DNA from: Microbacterium aurantiacum
GTDB taxonomy: Bacteria; Actinomycetota; Actinomycetes; Actinomycetales; Microbacteriaceae
Direction: 5' to 3'
DNA length: 64,000 bases
Assembly (NCBI RefSeq): GCF_002872075.1
Contig: NZ_PGGU01000004.1
Span: 191,072 to 255,071, forward strand
The stretch's first letter is position 1. Every line of letters starts with the position of its first letter. The notes below the pieces were generated by a model. It was given only the letters and a program-made list of their open reading frames with translations. It was not told the origin of the DNA and ran no database searches. Positions 63,938 through 64,000 of the stretch are shown here, piece by piece. The translations under genes were made by a program, and so were the position numbers.

Positions 63938-64000
63938 TCTCGGTAGCGGGTGCACTTCATCCAGGGCCCACAGACGTGGCCGCCGACGACACATGTCGTC

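Noticed and set aside
62800..64000. Prophage or integrative element at the tRNA-Lys gene
   Set aside because: Apart from one HNH gene there is no integrase, no repeat of the tRNA 3' end in the window and no phage structural gene.

Overview
The window is high-GC actinobacterial chromosome, most likely from the family Microbacteriaceae and close to Microbacterium. Reasons: strong G/C at third positions, which throws long antisense shadow frames; frequent GTG starts and one TTG start; a -10 hexamer placed 12-13 nt before many start codons, typical of leaderless actinobacterial mRNAs; a C. glutamicum-like lldR-lldD pair; a DUF4244-type mini Tad locus; and a PASTA-tailed PBP1. No insertion sequence, integrase, prophage module or CRISPR array was seen. 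Most of it is ordinary housekeeping sequence.

Layout. 1-2.9 kb: left-truncated glucose-6-phosphate dehydrogenase (-) divergent from a GH15 glucosidase. 2.9-4.1 kb: rplJ-rplL behind an L10-type leader. 4.1-9 kb: LacI regulator divergent from a sugar ABC importer (binding protein and two permeases, no ATPase). 9-14.5 kb: cbs-metB, Bcr/CflA efflux pump, PAP2 phosphatase, GNAT. 14.5-17 kb: minus-strand polymorphic-toxin-like operon (WXG-like protein, HNH-type toxin, two candidate immunity genes) beside tRNA-Ser. 17-25 kb: DUF4406, DeoR, trhO, the MoxR-DUF58-transglutaminase operon, SRP RNA, rhomboid, lysozyme-like protein. 25-32 kb: pta-ackA, then pgmB plus a GH65 phosphorylase. 32-43 kb: dnaX-recR, EamA exporter, lysC-asd, mqo-tdk, lldR-lldD. 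43-50.5 kb: HAD phosphatase, VanZ, tRNA-Pro, metallophosphoesterase, PBP1, DUF4177-RidA, acs. 50.5-60.2 kb: possible small RNA, mini Tad pilus operon, topA-tmk-holB, peptidase lipoprotein. 60.2-64 kb: tRNA-Thr, pncA, DUF1697, CGNR protein, PfpI protein, an HNH nuclease, and a split tRNA.

How the genes fit together. Alpha-glucoside use is spread over the window: the ABC importer, GH15, and the pgmB/GH65 pair that turns an alpha-glucosyl disaccharide into glucose plus glucose-6-phosphate, which the partial zwf-like enzyme could oxidise. Overflow and organic-acid metabolism is also clustered: pta-ackA, acs, lldR-lldD, mqo. Aspartate-family and sulfur amino acid genes (lysC-asd, cbs-metB) are present, as are replication genes (dnaX, recR, holB, topA, tmk, tdk).

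The most striking item is at the right edge. On the minus strand at 63609-63899 a tRNA is interrupted after anticodon position 34 by a 218-nt sequence with the conserved core of a group I intron, resembling subgroup IC3 introns of cyanobacterial tRNA-Leu(UAA) and Azoarcus tRNA-Ile(CAU). Joining the exons gives a 73-nt tRNA-Lys(UUU). A free-standing HNH nuclease gene lies directly downstream on the same strand.
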